This document shows positions 1 through 12,523 of a stretch of DNA of 64,000 nt, piece after piece. Made by a program: the position numbers and the translations under genes. Where the stretch lies: positions 16,988,001 to 17,052,000 of the forward strand of contig CM053813.1 of NCBI GenBank assembly GCA_028671895.1, given 5' to 3'. The notes below the pieces were generated by a model that ran no database searches, was not told the origin of the DNA, and worked only from the letters and a program-made list of their open reading frames with translations. The DNA is from Oenanthe sinensis (taxonomy: Eukaryota > Streptophyta > Magnoliopsida > Apiales > Apiaceae). Each line of letters begins with the position of its first letter. Positions within the stretch are counted from its first letter, which is position 1.

Positions 1-3000
1 CCTAGGCTTTCGTTACAGTGCAACGTCAAATTCCAATTGGAAGAAACGGGCTTAATCTGGAGATTTTTCAACGCCCTATTGTACGCGATGATCAGTGGCC
101 TTGTACAATAGAAAAACTAGTCACTTTCTCTACTAGTAGAAGGACAACCCCTTATCGGGACGTCACCCTAGACAACACATGGGCCTTTAGTTTACGGCTG
201 GGTCGTGCGTCACCGACCTCTTACGCAACCTTACTCCAGTCCCTGATGAATACTTAAACATTCATCAAACCTAGAAGGAAATTTAATCAAGCCTTCTAGA
301 ATAACAACAATCCACTCTAGGATTTCAATCAACTGTTAAGGAAGGGAATTCAATACCACCTTCCAGAACAACAACAATCCATCATAGGATTTCATCAATA
401 GATAAGGAAGGGAATTTAATACAACCTTCCAGAACACAACGACAATCCATCACAGGATTTCAATCAACAGATAAGGAAGGGAATTTAATACAACCTTCCA
501 GAACAACAACGACAATCCATCACAGGATTTCGATCAACAGATAAGGAAGGGAATTTAATACAACCTTCCAGAACAACACAACAATCCATCACAGGATTTC
601 ATCAACAGATAAGGAAGGGAATTTAATACAACCTTCCAGAACAACAACGACAATCCATCACAGGATTTCATCAACAGATAAGGAAGGGAATTTAATACAA
701 CCTTCCAGAACAACAACGACAATCCATCACAGGATTTCATCAACAGATAAGGAAGGGAATTTAATACCACCTTCCAGAACAACAACGACAATCCATCACA
801 GGATTTCAATCAACAGATAAGGAAGGGAATTTAATACAACCTTCCAGAACAACAACGACAATCCATCACAGGATTTCATCAACAGATAAGGAAGGGAATT
901 TAATACAACCTTCCAGAACAACAACGACCTATTGTAAGATTTCAATATCTGACAATAGCTTGGCTCCCTAAACCAAGTGGGAGTATTCTCGAAACATCTG
1001 GGTTGACTCTCAGTCAACGAATTCAACAAGACAGAAACCCTTGAATCAAGGAGACTCAAGAACGCGACCGGGGAGCCGCTAATACTAGCTAAAATAGACT
1101 CCACAAAACATTACAGTTTTGGAGTGAAAAATGGGCCTTAAAGGCACCAATATAACTGGGAGGAATATCGAAGTCGGACGTTACCTTTCGAACCTGGAGT
1201 TATCGACTCGGAATAAATACAAAATATCCGAGTCATCGTTCACCATTTATTATTTAATGAAAAATAATATTTAAAGAAATTTAGACAACTCCAGAATATT
1301 TTTAAAGAACAAATAAATATTTTATTAATATTTAGGAGGCCAAGAATAGTCCTCGAAAAATATTAAAAGGATTTAAAAGAATTAAAATATTTAATCCCAA
1401 TATAATCAAGATTATTTAATATTTAAATAATCTTAAACGATTCAACATATTTAAATAATATTTAATCAACATTAAATAATATTTAAATAAACCAAAACGA
1501 ATTGAAAGTATTTAATCAGTAGTTAAATACTTTTAAATATCCTAAAATATTTAAATAATATTTAATCAATATTAAATAATATTTAAATAATCTCAAATCC
1601 CTGAAAGTATTTAATTAACCCTTAAACACTTTCTATATTCTTTAAATAATATTTAATAAACTAAATATTATTTAAAACATTGAATATCGACTAACCGTCG
1701 AGACACACTAGACTACTCCCGGTCGACCATCGAGCACCAAAAAGATGTACTCGACGCCAGATTCAGTTATACAAAAATGAAAGCAAACGTCCTCTAACTT
1801 TTTAAGAAGTTCAGAGGCATCTCAAAACTAGGTTGAAAAGATCTCATTCTACTCACAAGAAATAATCTTAAACAACCCACGCATACTTGTGTCCTACATC
1901 AGAATAATAGTGATGAAGCGTCGGACACTTGCATACTCTAACTTTTCGAGAAGTTCAGAGTAGCAGACAATCAAGTTATAAACGAACAAGACAGTTCAAG
2001 GGAAATGCCGACGTGCATTTTCAACGACTATAATAAGCTAGATAGTTCCAAACACAGCAAAAATGCATAATTGAAGAACTTATCATTAAGTCAAGGATTT
2101 CACAAATTTTGGCATCACCATGAATTAATAATATTCTGATATGGAATAAAACAATAGAGTCGGAAACTTGCCTGGAGTCCAAGGAATGCCATTCCAACTT
2201 CTCCACGCTCCGGGTACTCTATAATCATATAAGAACCCACTCTTAGTATACATATGCTCGGGCCTACTTTAACTACTCGTAAAACTATCCTCTCAATAGT
2301 TTTTAATCAAGTTCCTTGCACCTACGTATAGTCATGATGTTCCTTAACAACTTTCGTTACTGGGTCGACTCGAGACAAGTCCTCTATCTTGCTCGAAATC
2401 ATTCCCCAAAACGGTTGTTCAACCTTTTCTTATGTTCATCTCACTTAACACCCTGTTTTCCGTCATTTTTAATAAATTGGAAATTAATCATTTTGACACG
2501 ATTCCTTCTCTGGGGTCTTATATGAATGTCAAAGAATCTCCCATAAAAGTTTTGGATTTTATTAAGCTCCGTAGCTAGTCCAATCATAGCCTCAAAGTTG
2601 GACAAAAACAGGATTTTCATTTCCTGCGCTACCGTTACTAAAACGTCCATAACTTTTGACTCATAACTCCGAATGACGCAAAATTAGCGCTCAAACGATC
2701 TAGAGACTATCTATTATCTAACCATATCAACCATAAGCCAAGAACAATGACTGAATGTTCCCAGATTTTTCTGGACAGTTGCAGCAGTTAGGTCACGAAA
2801 AAAATTGGCATGGTTACGTTTGTTTTCTCATCGTTTTCCATTTTTATTCCACTCCAAATCAACCAACAAACAATCCCAAACTCCTCAATCAACATCAATC
2901 ATCCATATACTACAACTTTCAGCCATAAAAATCAGTCAAGCTTCAAGAATTAAGTTTTAGCAATCAAGTAAACAAGTAGATGTTTCCATGGCTAACCAAG

Positions 3001-3816
3001 CTTGTTCTAAGCTATCCATTACTTATACATCACATAAAAATCATCTAACAAGCCATAGGAACTCAAGAATCCAAGAAAACAAATTTTCAATTTTCGGAGT
3101 TACTGTTCACTCGAACCTTCTTTGAATCATAACTAAAGATTTCATGGATGGAATGATGTAGAAATCAAGACAAAGCAAGGTGAGATGATTACCTTCGAAT
3201 CAAGCCATTAAGCGCAAGAAACGGTGAAGAAATGAGCAAGCAAAGTAATTTTTCTTCTCCCCCCACCATGCTTCGGCTGAGTTCTTCAAGGTGAAGAAAT
3301 GAAACGCAAAAAGTGATTTTTGTGTGGTGGAAGCTAGTGTTTTAAAAGGTTTGTGCGGGAGTCGCGTAATTTCCCGATAACATTTTAATCTCTCCTTCTC
3401 GTTCTCTTTTCTTTCGTTCCACCTAAGTTTTAAAACTTAAAATCTCATATTATGATTCTAATATATTTTAGAATCATTAAATTAATTCTCTTTAATTGTT
3501 TCGAGAATTTATGAAACAATTCTCCGAGTAAACACTTTTCACTTACACCATTTCTCAAATTCTGTTACGACTTCCATCCGGACTTCAAATTTATTTTGTT
3601 GGACCAAAAATAATTATAAGTCCCATATTGTTTGCATATGCTACCGTAACACCGATACACATATTTTCGAATATCCCGTATATTAAGAATACGGTCTCAC
3701 ACTTCAAGTACCTTATCAAGAAAATAAATCCATAAAATCATTTATTCATAAAATGAAAAATTTTATTTCAAAAAAAATCTTAATAACCCCAAGCGTCAAA
3801 AATACGGGTTATTACA
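1..3816 (-). mobile_element. Probable Ty3/gypsy-type LTR, left end outside window
   Basis: Read on the minus strand, the right edge begins TGTAATAACCCG, a start common in long LTRs of plant Ty3/gypsy chromoviruses of the Tekay/Del kind (family knowledge, recalled). The tract is A+T-rich, with runs of TTTAAATA-type sequence at about 1,250-1,680, and contains the minisatellite at 270-935. I see no gag or pol here, no primer binding site and no left terminus, so it may be one LTR of an element lying to the left, or a solo LTR. The short open frame near 18-257 has no recognisable features. Class and extent are inferred. Confidence 0.4.
270..935. repeat. Minisatellite, ~69-bp unit, about ten copies
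   Basis: Units contain GGAAGGGAATTTAATAC, then CCTTCCAGAACAAC, then CAATCCATCACAGGATTTC. Spacing is about 67-72 bp. The first unit is the most diverged and the later ones are nearly identical, which indicates recent local expansion. GGAAGG and CCTTCC in each unit could pair as a short hairpin. The array lies inside the putative gypsy LTR. Confidence 0.9.
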
Positions 3817-5529
3817 CAAATAATCCTATCACAAATAATGTTATAGTGCACTGACCCAAATACAACAATTTAAGTAATACACAATTCCATTACTAGCCTC
3901 CAAAAGATCCAGATTCATCGATACACTCAATAATATATAATACTCTACTTTAAAAACCGATTAATGTGTTCACATGTTTCTATGACTGTGATGTTACAAA
4001 CTCCCTTACTTCAATTTTTAACGTCTACAACAGATAGCCCATAGGCCTGTCGAACAAATAGCTCACAGGTCAAAATTCACATGCACAGATCGTACCTTTC
4101 TAGTCAATGTGAGATAATACCGACTGGTTTTGTATACTTGTCCCTGAATCTCGGACTATTATATGATAATACCACCGATCTTTGTGTCCTAACTTATGGT
4201 AACTTCATTCAAATACAACAAATTGAGTAATCCATAAACCAATCACACGACCCTAGGAGATCACTATTTATTTGTATACTTGATAGTGATATATATCTTG
4301 TATACTGAAATAAAATCTACACATGTTTCGATGTGGGATCGGGGTATGTGTTACAATCACTAACTTTAACTTTACATAAATATATTTCAATACTTAAAAT
4401 GTAATTTTCTTAATAGTATATATATGACATGTTAAATTTGAAATTTAATTTATTTTTACCTCAATTCTAGTCTCTATATTTAAATTAAATTTATAGTATT
4501 TTTTTTCAAAATTTTCATTTACTTACACAAATTCAAATACCTTTTGTATATAACACAAACTCTTTATTTTGAGTTTGCATTATTTACATATACAATAATC
4601 ATTTATATGACTTGTTGTTTAAAGTTTACTTATTTTAATTATGATTATTATATAAAAATATGAATGATTATTTTATGAATTAGAATATTTAATATACAAA
4701 ATATAAATATAAATTTGAATTTGTATATTTATTGTATATAATAAATTTAAAATCATAAAATAGAATTATATGACTTGTAGTTTAAAATTTCTACACTTAT
4801 ATTAGTTTTATAATAAAGTTATTAAAATTAAAAGGTCATACATTCAATGCACACAATTAATAAAATAACATGATTTTTATTATTTATATAATTAAGGGTA
4901 TAAGATTCATATTACCTCAATAAAATGATTCATGATTTTTTGGAATAAAATGACTCAATCACTACTCCTTCTCCTCTTAATTTTTTTTATTACATATTCA
5001 GTTCTATTTATAATTTTATAATTTAAATTCAATTATTTTATTAAAAATTCACTTTTTAATCTAGTTATATATTTTAATTTTTTAGAGTGTGCCTAATAAC
5101 GATAAAAAATTAACTTTGTACATAAATACCTTTCTAATATTTAAAATGTACGTTTTTATAATACTTACACAACATATATATTATGTAAGATACTAATTTT
5201 AAAATTGAATAATATTTTAACCTAACTTCAATCTTTAAATTTTAATTTATTAAATTATCATATACACTATTTAGGTTCTACTTTGAAATTTCTATTTCCT
5301 TAATTAAATCCAATTAAGTTTTATCGATAATATTAAATTTATTTTTAAAATGATGTATTCGAAATTCTATTATTTTAAGTGATTTGACTTTTATCTAATC
5401 AATTTTAATAATCGAAGCCCAAATAAATGAATGAAAAATAGACCATATATATGTACCTAGGGTGAAATCAAGTAATTGATCCGAGATTTTTGATATCGAA
5501 CGAATTTGGCACAAGAATGAAATACATGG
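3817..5529. other. A+T-rich intergenic stretch with a diverged direct repeat
   Basis: No coding region is supported. Two segments, about 3,850-4,000 and 4,205-4,370, are diverged copies: each starts near AAATACAACAA and ends near ACATGTTTC followed by a GTTACAA block, about 353 bp apart. The rest is low-complexity A/T sequence, including homopolymer T runs. Confidence 0.5.
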
Positions 5530-5534
5530 AAGGT
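5530..5534. repeat. Target site duplication AAGGT, left of element A
   Basis: AAGGT directly precedes the TG end of the left LTR, and the same five bases directly follow the CA end of the right LTR at 19605-19609. A 5-bp duplication is usual for LTR retrotransposon integration. Confidence 0.9.
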
Positions 5535-6753
5535 TGTTAAACAGTATGCGTGTTGCAGAGGGGGGTTGAATGCAACTTAATAAATTTTAAAACTTTTGCT
5601 AACAACAAAACAAAAACAAATGTATTAAGTTACAAAACAACGGACAAGTAAGCTATGGACACACAGTGTTTTACTTCAAAAATTAATTTTATTAATTTTT
5701 GTTGCTACAACTAACTGGAAAGGATTTCCAGCTTCAATAGATACAATAACAAGAGATTGCTAGAGTTTTTATGCTTGAGAAAAGTTAAGCTCAGTTGTGT
5801 GTGTTAAGAAAGTGCTTGTGAGATGTGTGTATTTAAACTACAACACATATCTCACTTACAAGTACACTTTCTCTTATTTACTAGACAATACTCGAAATGG
5901 TAATCTCACTTTTTCTTCATGAGCCTTGTCTTCATTCCAAATGTAGATAAAGGTACTATGTGAGGATTTGACATTCTTGACACCATGAGCACGCTTCACC
6001 TTTTTGCTTACTTTATCTCAAGTTGCAATTGTAGACTTGACAGACTAAGTAGAAACGTCAAGATCAATCTGTGATTGACTTAATCAAGTCTGCTACTTGA
6101 AACAGACTGTCAGCTTCCATGAAAGTTACTGTCAAACTTCAGCTTCACTTTGGTGACAACATCTTTGTTACCGCAAATTTACTATCAGGAACACCAGTCT
6201 TCTAAAACATGCTGTCATCCAAAGGTACTGTCAACTATTCCGCCAAACATGCTGTCGATCATCCTGCCAAACATGCTGTCAACTCTCCCCGCCAAAGCTA
6301 CTGTTAGAAAACTTTGCTCTTGAATCTTCAGTCTACGCCAAGTTTACTACCAGGGGATAGTTACTGTCAATAGAACTTGCTGTCATAGAGTCTTCATTCT
6401 CTGCCAAGTTTACTGTCAAGGAATAGTTGCTGTTGTCTGTTTGAAAAAGGTGTTGTCACTCGAACATGTTGTCATAGGCTCCAGAATGTAGAATGTTACT
6501 GTCAGAAATTTGATCTATGCTGTGCATGAACACTTTGTGAACTTCTACCTCATTGATCATTTATTCTATTTATGTATGACAGTAACTGTTGATACTTACT
6601 ATCACCTATTTGAGTATTTGAGCATCTTTATTACAAGTGATATTTTAAATATACTGTCAAACTATATATGACAGTATATTTTTACTTAGTTAATTATTAA
6701 TTAATCTAAGTAAATATTAGTTGATTACATTGATAGAACCACAATCCCTAACA
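5535..6753 (-). repeat. Element A 3' LTR (1,219 bp)
   Basis: Starts TGTTAGGGATTG and ends TTTAACA on the minus strand, matching 18409-19604 with scattered substitutions and one small length difference near 6,190. It carries a dense set of ACTGTCA/TGACAGT motifs at about 6,060-6,680, upstream (in element direction) of a TTTAAATA box near 5,832. The internal side is bordered by a polypurine tract. Confidence 0.95.
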
Positions 6754-6764
6754 ATCTCCTCTAA
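6754..6764 (-). other. Element A polypurine tract
   Basis: On the minus strand TTAGAGGAGAT lies immediately before the LTR start TGTTAGGG. This is the expected plus-strand primer position. Confidence 0.75.
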
Positions 6765-6936
6765 TTTGTTTTTATGACGAATAAAGACAAATTCAAAGAA
6801 AACTGCAGATGCTATCTTAACTAACAAAAATAGAAGTGTTTGTACAGGAAATAAAAGAAATTACAAGTACACTCCTATCTCAAATTTAGCTCCTCTAGAC
6901 TGAGCAAATCTTCAATTTTAACTTGAGCTGCAGTAA

Positions 6937-7662
6937 CTACTTCTTCTCTGTTGTCATCCTTCCATACAGTCCCTCAAGGGCTTTCAGTTCCCTCTTCTCT
7001 TCTTCTGTCTTGGCATGATCAGCAACACAATCTAAGACTAGCTTCAACATCTTGTGAGAAAGACTCCTCAGCTCCTTGTAGGTGTAGTAGTTCTCAGATG
7101 GCCCCTTGGATATGCATAAGAACTTCATCCCAAACGTGTCTTTGACAAATCTTTCCTTTGTAGAAGAGTAGATCTGTTTCACCCTGAGCTTGTCAATGGA
7201 CTCATCCTCTTCTTCTTTGGACTCAATGATCTCCCAGAAAACTTTACTCAGATCTCTTTCAAACTCAAGGAATGAGCCTGTAATCATTCTGAATATCTTC
7301 CTTAAATTTTCATTATTGAGCACCCTGAAATTGACAACCTCCACTTCAATGCTATCAACAATGATTCTCAAGGGCCCACACAGGACTAGAGAAACATAGA
7401 TGGACCTTTTAGAGAATTGATCATTCAGCAAAGCATGCTTCATGTCAATCTCAGCCTCCTTGATTCTCTTGAAAATCTGTTCAACTTTCCTCTTTGCAGC
7501 TTCAACTTCATCATCAAACTTCTTTCTTTTCTCCTTCTCCTCCTTCCTCTTAGAGTCACAGATCTCCAGTGCTCTATTTTTCAGATCAAAAATCTCATAG
7601 TTTGTGATATTTAGCAGTTGCTTCTTGATGAGCTCAATGATGTGAGGGTCATTGACAGCCAA
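6937..7662 (-). pseudogene. Element A ORF3, C-terminal segment (241 codons)
   Basis: This last block of ORF3 opens at an ATG but is in a different frame from the block before it, so it was probably part of a longer protein. It has a Lys/Glu/Arg-rich helix (KRKEEKEKRKKFDDEVEAAK) followed by a module with D-T-F-G-M-K-F near residue 180, and ends in the charged stretch EEEKRELKALE. The DxxGxKF module resembles one near 8,850 and the C-terminus of the element E ORF3. Stop at 6937, about 170 bp before the polypurine tract. Confidence 0.6.
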
Positions 7663-7667
7663 TTTTT

Positions 7668-8585
7668 TTAACTCCTCAAAAGTGATTTCTTCTGCAGAAC
7701 CACTAGTATTGTAGAAGATAATTCTGTCAGGATTCCTGAGAAGACATTTCTGTGTCCTCTCATATTCAAACTTCTTCTCAATATAACTCTCAGAACATTT
7801 GACATGTATCTGCTTTCCTCAGGATAAGGATATCCTTCCAACTGCTTTACCAACCTTTCAAGTAGATCTAAATTCTTGTCCTATAGAGACTCTGTGCTCC
7901 AAAATTCTTTGATTCCATCTTCACCCTCAAACAATACTCCATCAGAGTAAACAACTATTTCAGGTTCTTCAACATCATTGAAATCTAAAGGATGAGGTTT
8001 GAAAGAATCCATTAACTCCATGAGCTTCTTTATCAACAGACTCCTTATTAACTGTGTTCTCATGTCTGATCCTTGTGTTATAATCAGCATTCTTCTGACC
8101 AGAAAGTAGTTTACTTCTTTCATCTCATAACTCAATTCTTCAACTGTTCCATTTGAATATAAGAGAATCATCTTGCTTAGAGTATTCATCCCAGACCACT
8201 CAACTTTCACATTCACCAAGGATTCTGCTTTTGCTTCTGCTATGTTGTTGATGGTTGGCCTCTTAACATCTAGACAATCCTCATGTAGAATTTCAGACAT
8301 AAGCTTCCACCCTTTCCTACTAGGCCTCCTACTTGAATGAGGCTTAGGTCTCTCTGCCCTTGCTTTCATATACTTCTTGAAAAAGGATACTTTATTTGAC
8401 AGTAACTTTTGAGAGGTTACTATCAAGTCATGTTTGACAGTAGGTTCTTTGACAACAAGTTTCTCCTTATTACTCCTAACATCATCTTTTTCATCCATTT
8501 CAAAGCCAAGAACTACTATTTTCATCACTTTCCCTTCAACACCATCTTTGTACTCATTCTCCTTCTTCTCCTCTTCCAACTCCAC
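7668..8585 (-). pseudogene. Element A ORF3, middle-C segment
   Basis: Two same-frame blocks, 8585-7881 and 7853-7668, are separated by one stop. The first contains EEEKKENEYKDG, a basic stretch RPKPHSSRRPSRKGWK and a helical region YSNGTVEELSYEMKEVNYFL. That region aligns by eye with the C-terminal domain of the element E ORF3. ACTGTCA/TGACAGT motif copies at about 8,395-8,450 fall inside this coding stretch and read as Thr-Val pairs. The frame differs from both neighbours, so at least two indels have hit ORF3 here. Confidence 0.55.
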
Positions 8586-8697
8586 CTTATTTCCAGTTCC
8601 AGAAGGTCCTTCACCAGTGTGGTGTTGGCTGGAACTACCTGCACCTCCATCAGGCTTTTCATTATCATCTCCATCCTTCTTCTCTTGAGTTTTCTTC

Positions 8698-9648
8698 TCA
8701 CTCTTTAAGTCTCCTCAATTCTCCCTCCAGCACTCTCAACACTTCATCCCTTTTTTCATTCCTTGGAAGTTGCTTGAAGTAGTCAAAAGCTTCTTTCACA
8801 GACCTTGGCCTACACATGCTCACTCTCTCCAAATTCATAGATCTGTACTTTCCATCTGTGGAGCTACTGAACTTGATTCCCAAAGGATCCTGAGTTACTT
8901 CTGGGAGCTTCTCAACAATCAACTTCTGCAGAGTCCTTTTCAGATTTTCATTTAGCCATGACTTATCTGTTTTGATTTTGAGTTTAATTGCTTCTATAAC
9001 TGCAATCTCCTGCCTACTCAGATAAGACATGCTTACACACCAACTGAAACCTCCTTCAGTTCTAACAGAGATTACCCATTTGTTGCTCTTAGACACCATC
9101 ACAGCTGCTCCCACTGTTGATTGTCTCATTGAATCAGAAAATTTTTTGGGGTCCCTGCTAGATGAGGCTCTTAGATTATTTATCCTCTTGTTAAACTTGG
9201 CATCTTCAAACACTCTGCTGTTTTCATTATCATCCACCATCAGGATTGTAGCTTGTTCATCATCAAGATCTTTTCTTTCTTCTAAAATGAAATCATCACC
9301 TTCATCTTGAAAAAGCTTTTCCTTCCCTTTTCCAACAACACTTACCACATAATCTTTCTTCATAACTCCCTCCTTTATCACTACTCCTTTCTCCTTTGGT
9401 CTCTCCACCTTATTTCCTCCAAGCTGTGTAGCAATCTCAGCAGCCACACTAGACAACAATGCTAGTTGACTCTCCCCCTGTGATGAAGCTTGAGTTGTCT
9501 CCTCAACAGCCACCTTATCACTCAATTCTTCATCTACAACAAACACTTCATCCTTACCACTTTTCTCCCCCTTAGTTGAGCTCCCCCTTAGTTGAGGTAG
9601 CAACTGCAGGGGTTGAAAATCTTGCTTGAAATTCCTGAAGCTTATCAA
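8698..9648 (-). pseudogene. Element A ORF3, segment with first C-terminal module (316 codons)
   Basis: Starts with a low-complexity Ser/Gln/Glu region, then a charged region, then a compact region beginning SNKWVISVRTEGG and continuing through SYLSRQEIAVIEAIK to D-P-L-G-I-K-F, ending in a charged helix VLEGELRRLKE. The D-x-x-G-[IM]-K-F core recurs near residue 180 of the 6937-7662 segment, suggesting a duplicated domain. It overlaps the end of the preceding segment (9778-9572) in another frame, which marks an indel around 9,600. Confidence 0.55.
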
Positions 9649-10771
9649 AGATAGCCTTGAACCCTTTATTCATGGTCTGCTCTAAACTGGACATCCTGTT
9701 CACCAGCTTCACCTGATTCCTGCCCACTATGTCCAAGTTCTTTGATAATTTAGTAACCTTGTGTGAAAGGGATTTCAACCTTTCATCAGCTTGTTTGGAT
9801 AATTTGGAGGCTGTGGTGGTTCACACACTCTCTGGTTTTTTATGAGTGATCTCATCACTCCTCACCAACACACTCTCCAGGCCTAATGCCTTTGATTTTT
9901 GGGCTCCCACATCTTGTTTTTTATTTTGGCCTTGCTCAGGGCCCTCTCCTTTTGCCTGGGATTTTCCCAGCCCCTCATTTTTAGGCTCACTTCTCTTTTC
10001 TTTTATCTCTCTTTTTCTTTTCACACCCTCACTCATCCTAGGTGCAGGAGACTAAGCAGGTACATCTTGCACAAGAGTTGTAGATTTTACCTTGAGTAGG
10101 GTAGAAATGAGAGCAGAGTCATCATCACTGAATTGTTGGGATGAGCCAGCCACTGGATAGGATCTATCATGAATAAGAGTGTTGACAGCAACTGTGGATG
10201 TGACAGCTTCTTCAGAGAAGTTACTGTCATGAGGATTGATAACAACTTTGTCATTAATAGCTACAGATGCTGTGACAACAATCTCTTCTACCTTGTGAGC
10301 AGAAGGTTCTTGTGGATTGCTATGATCAGTTTCATCCAACTGTTGAAATAGTGCATCAACATTTTGATCTTCAATGTTGGCAAAGTGTGATGCACTATAG
10401 TTGAATGAACTGTGTTCCACATTTTCTAGTCCTATAGTGTGAATATCTTCAAGTGGGGGCTCAGGTTGAGTGAGTTCAACCTGTTGTGTAGACTCTGTAC
10501 AAGGTGCCATGAGAGACTGACCAAGTTCAATAGATGCCTCCTTTTGAGAGGGGACATCTAGAGATGAGTTTTTGTCCCTTTTAAGAGATGTTCCCTTTTG
10601 AGAGGATACACCCTGGCTTACAGAGGTTGATACCCTTGCCTTCTTTCTCCCAGGCTCACCAGGACCCTCTATGGGTTCTGTGATCTTACTACCACCCTTA
10701 TTTGCTGCATCTAGTGCAGTTTCACCACCTACCTGTGGAAAGGTTTCTAACCTAGGTTTATTGGTTCTCAT
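9572..10771 (-). pseudogene. Element A ORF3, disordered middle region
   Basis: Three blocks in one frame (10771-10052, 10036-9821, 9778-9572) are separated only by single stops. Composition is rich in Ser, Glu, Gln, Pro and Lys with little predicted order; the last block has a heptad-like helix (MSSLEQTMNKGFKAIFDKLQ). Motif copies (TGACAGT/ACTGTCA) at about 10,180-10,240 lie in frame here. Between 10,772 and 11,157 the reading is badly broken, and I can only follow short pieces of ORF3 there. Confidence 0.55.
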
Positions 10772-11157
10772 CCTTTTAGAGACCTGGTCCTTTTGAGAGG
10801 AACCAGATCCTTGGTTTATAGACTTGGAGACTCTAGAAGGTCGGACTCCTTCAAAAGGTTAAGTGTGTGGGTTAAGAATGGAGAGGTCAACACCATTCTC
10901 ATCACTCAAAGAAAATACATGGTAGTCCCCAACAATTTTTAAATTTAAACTTTAATGGTTGCAAGCATGAAATCAGTTATGTACAGACTCAATTCAGTGT
11001 TAAGGGGTTTACTGGTTAACAAAGAATGAGTATTTTTCTTGAGAGTTGGGGACTCCATGCATTGAACACTATCTAAATCAATTATGCCTACAACAGAGTT
11101 AATTATAAGCATAAAAAATCTAGGATAATATATTACCGGTTTTCTTGCTTCTTTCTT

Positions 11158-11760
11158 TCACAGCACCAGCTTGAATAGAGGCATCATGAGCTTTCCAACA
11201 TCTATTCTGTAATCATGCACCATGAAATGCACAGTCCTCCAAATGTACGCTGACACTTCATTCCATCCACTTATTTTGCTTGACATGGATCTGGAGACTG
11301 CATCAAGAATCATGCTCCATTCTTTGTTGAGGTACTTTCTGTCCATGCCTCCCGAAGGATATCATTCATCATTGTTCGCAGTTAGTTTGGGTCCAGCATA
11401 CCCAATCAACTTGAAGAACTTGGTGAGTTGTTCTTCATATGCAGGCTCTTCAAAAAGCAAGCCTTCAGTCTCTTCCACATGAAGAGCTTTATTGATGTGA
11501 GAGGAATCGATGGTGTAAGAAGTACCATCGATTTGAAAAGAGATAGAGCTAGAATCTTGCTCCCCCTCACATACAGCAGAAGTCCAAAATTGAAAAAGTC
11601 TAGGAATTTCGAGATGTGGACTTGCAGTAAGGGCATACGTGAGATATGTGTTGTTCATAAAGCCAACAAAAGGTTTGAAGGCTTCACCAGCTTCACCCAC
11701 TGAAGCCATGGTGGTGAAGTTGGTTTGAGCTAGGGTGCAACGAATTTGAGGTCCAGACAT
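11158..11760 (-). pseudogene. Element A ORF3, N-terminal conserved domain
   Basis: The ATG at 11760 follows a pyrimidine-rich leader and a TATAAATA box 165 nt upstream, which is why I take it as the start. Residues 1-132 include QFWTSAVCEG and a G-T-S-Y-T-I-D core; a second block (11346-11158, other frame) continues with NKEWSMILDAVSRSMS. The spacing and the FW, KEWS and D-x-V landmarks match ORF3 of E (39370), C (57921) and G (63219). A one- or two-base indel near 11,350 breaks the frame. Function unknown. Confidence 0.65.
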
Positions 11761-11924
11761 GGTTGATTGTTGTTAGGGTTGAGAAAAAATGAAAGATTTA
11801 GGTGATTAGAAGACGGTTTAGAACAAAAAGTTGCAGAGAAACGGGAGAGTTTTAAAGATGTAGGAGAGTGGGAAGTCATGAGAGAAATAAAGTAAAATAA
11901 AGAGTGAGAGAAATTTCAGCTGAG

Positions 11925-11932
11925 TATTTATA
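11925..11932 (-). promoter_or_regulatory. Candidate internal TATA box for element A ORF3
   Basis: TATAAATA on the minus strand, 165 nt before the ORF3 ATG, followed by a C/T-rich leader (TTTCTCTCACTC). It lies directly downstream of the motif array at 11,940-12,360. The same box-leader-ATG arrangement is found in elements E and G. No transcript evidence is available here. Confidence 0.55.
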
Positions 11933-11939
11933 TGATTTG

Positions 11940-12360
11940 AAAAGGTACTGTCAAGAAAGAATTTTAAACGATTTTAAGTGACAGTTCTCTTCAAGTTCCA
12001 TTCCTCAACAGTAACTTTTGCGCTAAAATGACAAACACTCTTGACAGTAACATTACTAAATAATAGTGAGTGAATAAATCTAATGTTAATTGTTGATAGT
12101 ATGTTATGCGGGTCATTGAAAAACTATACTGTCAAGAGATATTGACAATAAGTTTTAATCCCGCGAAACATACTGTCAAGTTTTCTCAGCCGTTTGACAG
12201 TAAGGTCCGTAGAGTTTGACAATAAGTTTTAATCCCTCGGACTTTACTGTCAAGACTTATCAACCATGTGACAGTAGATTTTCACAGATTTTTGACAGTA
12301 ACTTATCATTATATGACAGTATGAATAAAACATATTGTCAAGTATTTTGACAGCATCTTT
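11940..12360. repeat. ACTGTCA/TGACAGT motif array between pol and ORF3 of element A
   Basis: At least a dozen copies of ACTGTCA or its reverse complement TGACAGT, plus near matches such as GACAATAAG, in about 420 bp and in both orientations. The same motif fills the U3-side half of both LTRs. It lies immediately upstream of the TATAAATA box of ORF3. Repeated palindromic motifs in Sirevirus noncoding DNA are known; this exact sequence I have only seen here. Confidence 0.85.
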
Positions 12361-12523
12361 TATTGTTCACATAGAAGTTAAGTTACTTAAAAATAAATTA
12401 GTTAACCTCTCAGTTAAATATCATCATGTCTTTCCACTGTGAAAAAATCAAAACACCTTTATAGGCCATTAATTCACAGTGAAATTTAGTTAACTAAAAT
12501 TTCATCAACTAAATAGAATTACA

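Larger units (their letters stand above)
6937..11760 (-). pseudogene. Element A ORF3 (extra 3' ORF), broken
   Basis: Coding-like sequence runs on the minus strand from the ATG at 11760 to the stop at 6937, about 1,600 codons, moving through all three frames with several stops. The N-terminal part (11760 to ~11,158) matches the ORF3 N-terminal domain seen in elements E, C and G, including the pattern F-W about 60 residues in and K-E-W-S near residue 140. The middle (10771-9572) is Ser/Thr/Glu-rich and likely disordered. The C-terminal part (9648-6937) holds charged coiled-coil stretches and apparent repeated modules. I see no signal peptide or convincing membrane segment. Sireviruses often carry an ORF here called envelope-like; nothing in this sequence supports a membrane protein. 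Function unknown. Confidence 0.75.

Noticed and set aside
18..257. 79-codon plus-strand frame at the window start
   Set aside because: No recognisable domain; lies in the putative LTR and shows no coding signs beyond being open.
555..1104. Minus-strand frames with repeated LLMKSCDGLSLLFWKVV units
   Set aside because: The repeats are the translated 69-bp minisatellite; frame and unit length are multiples of three by chance.
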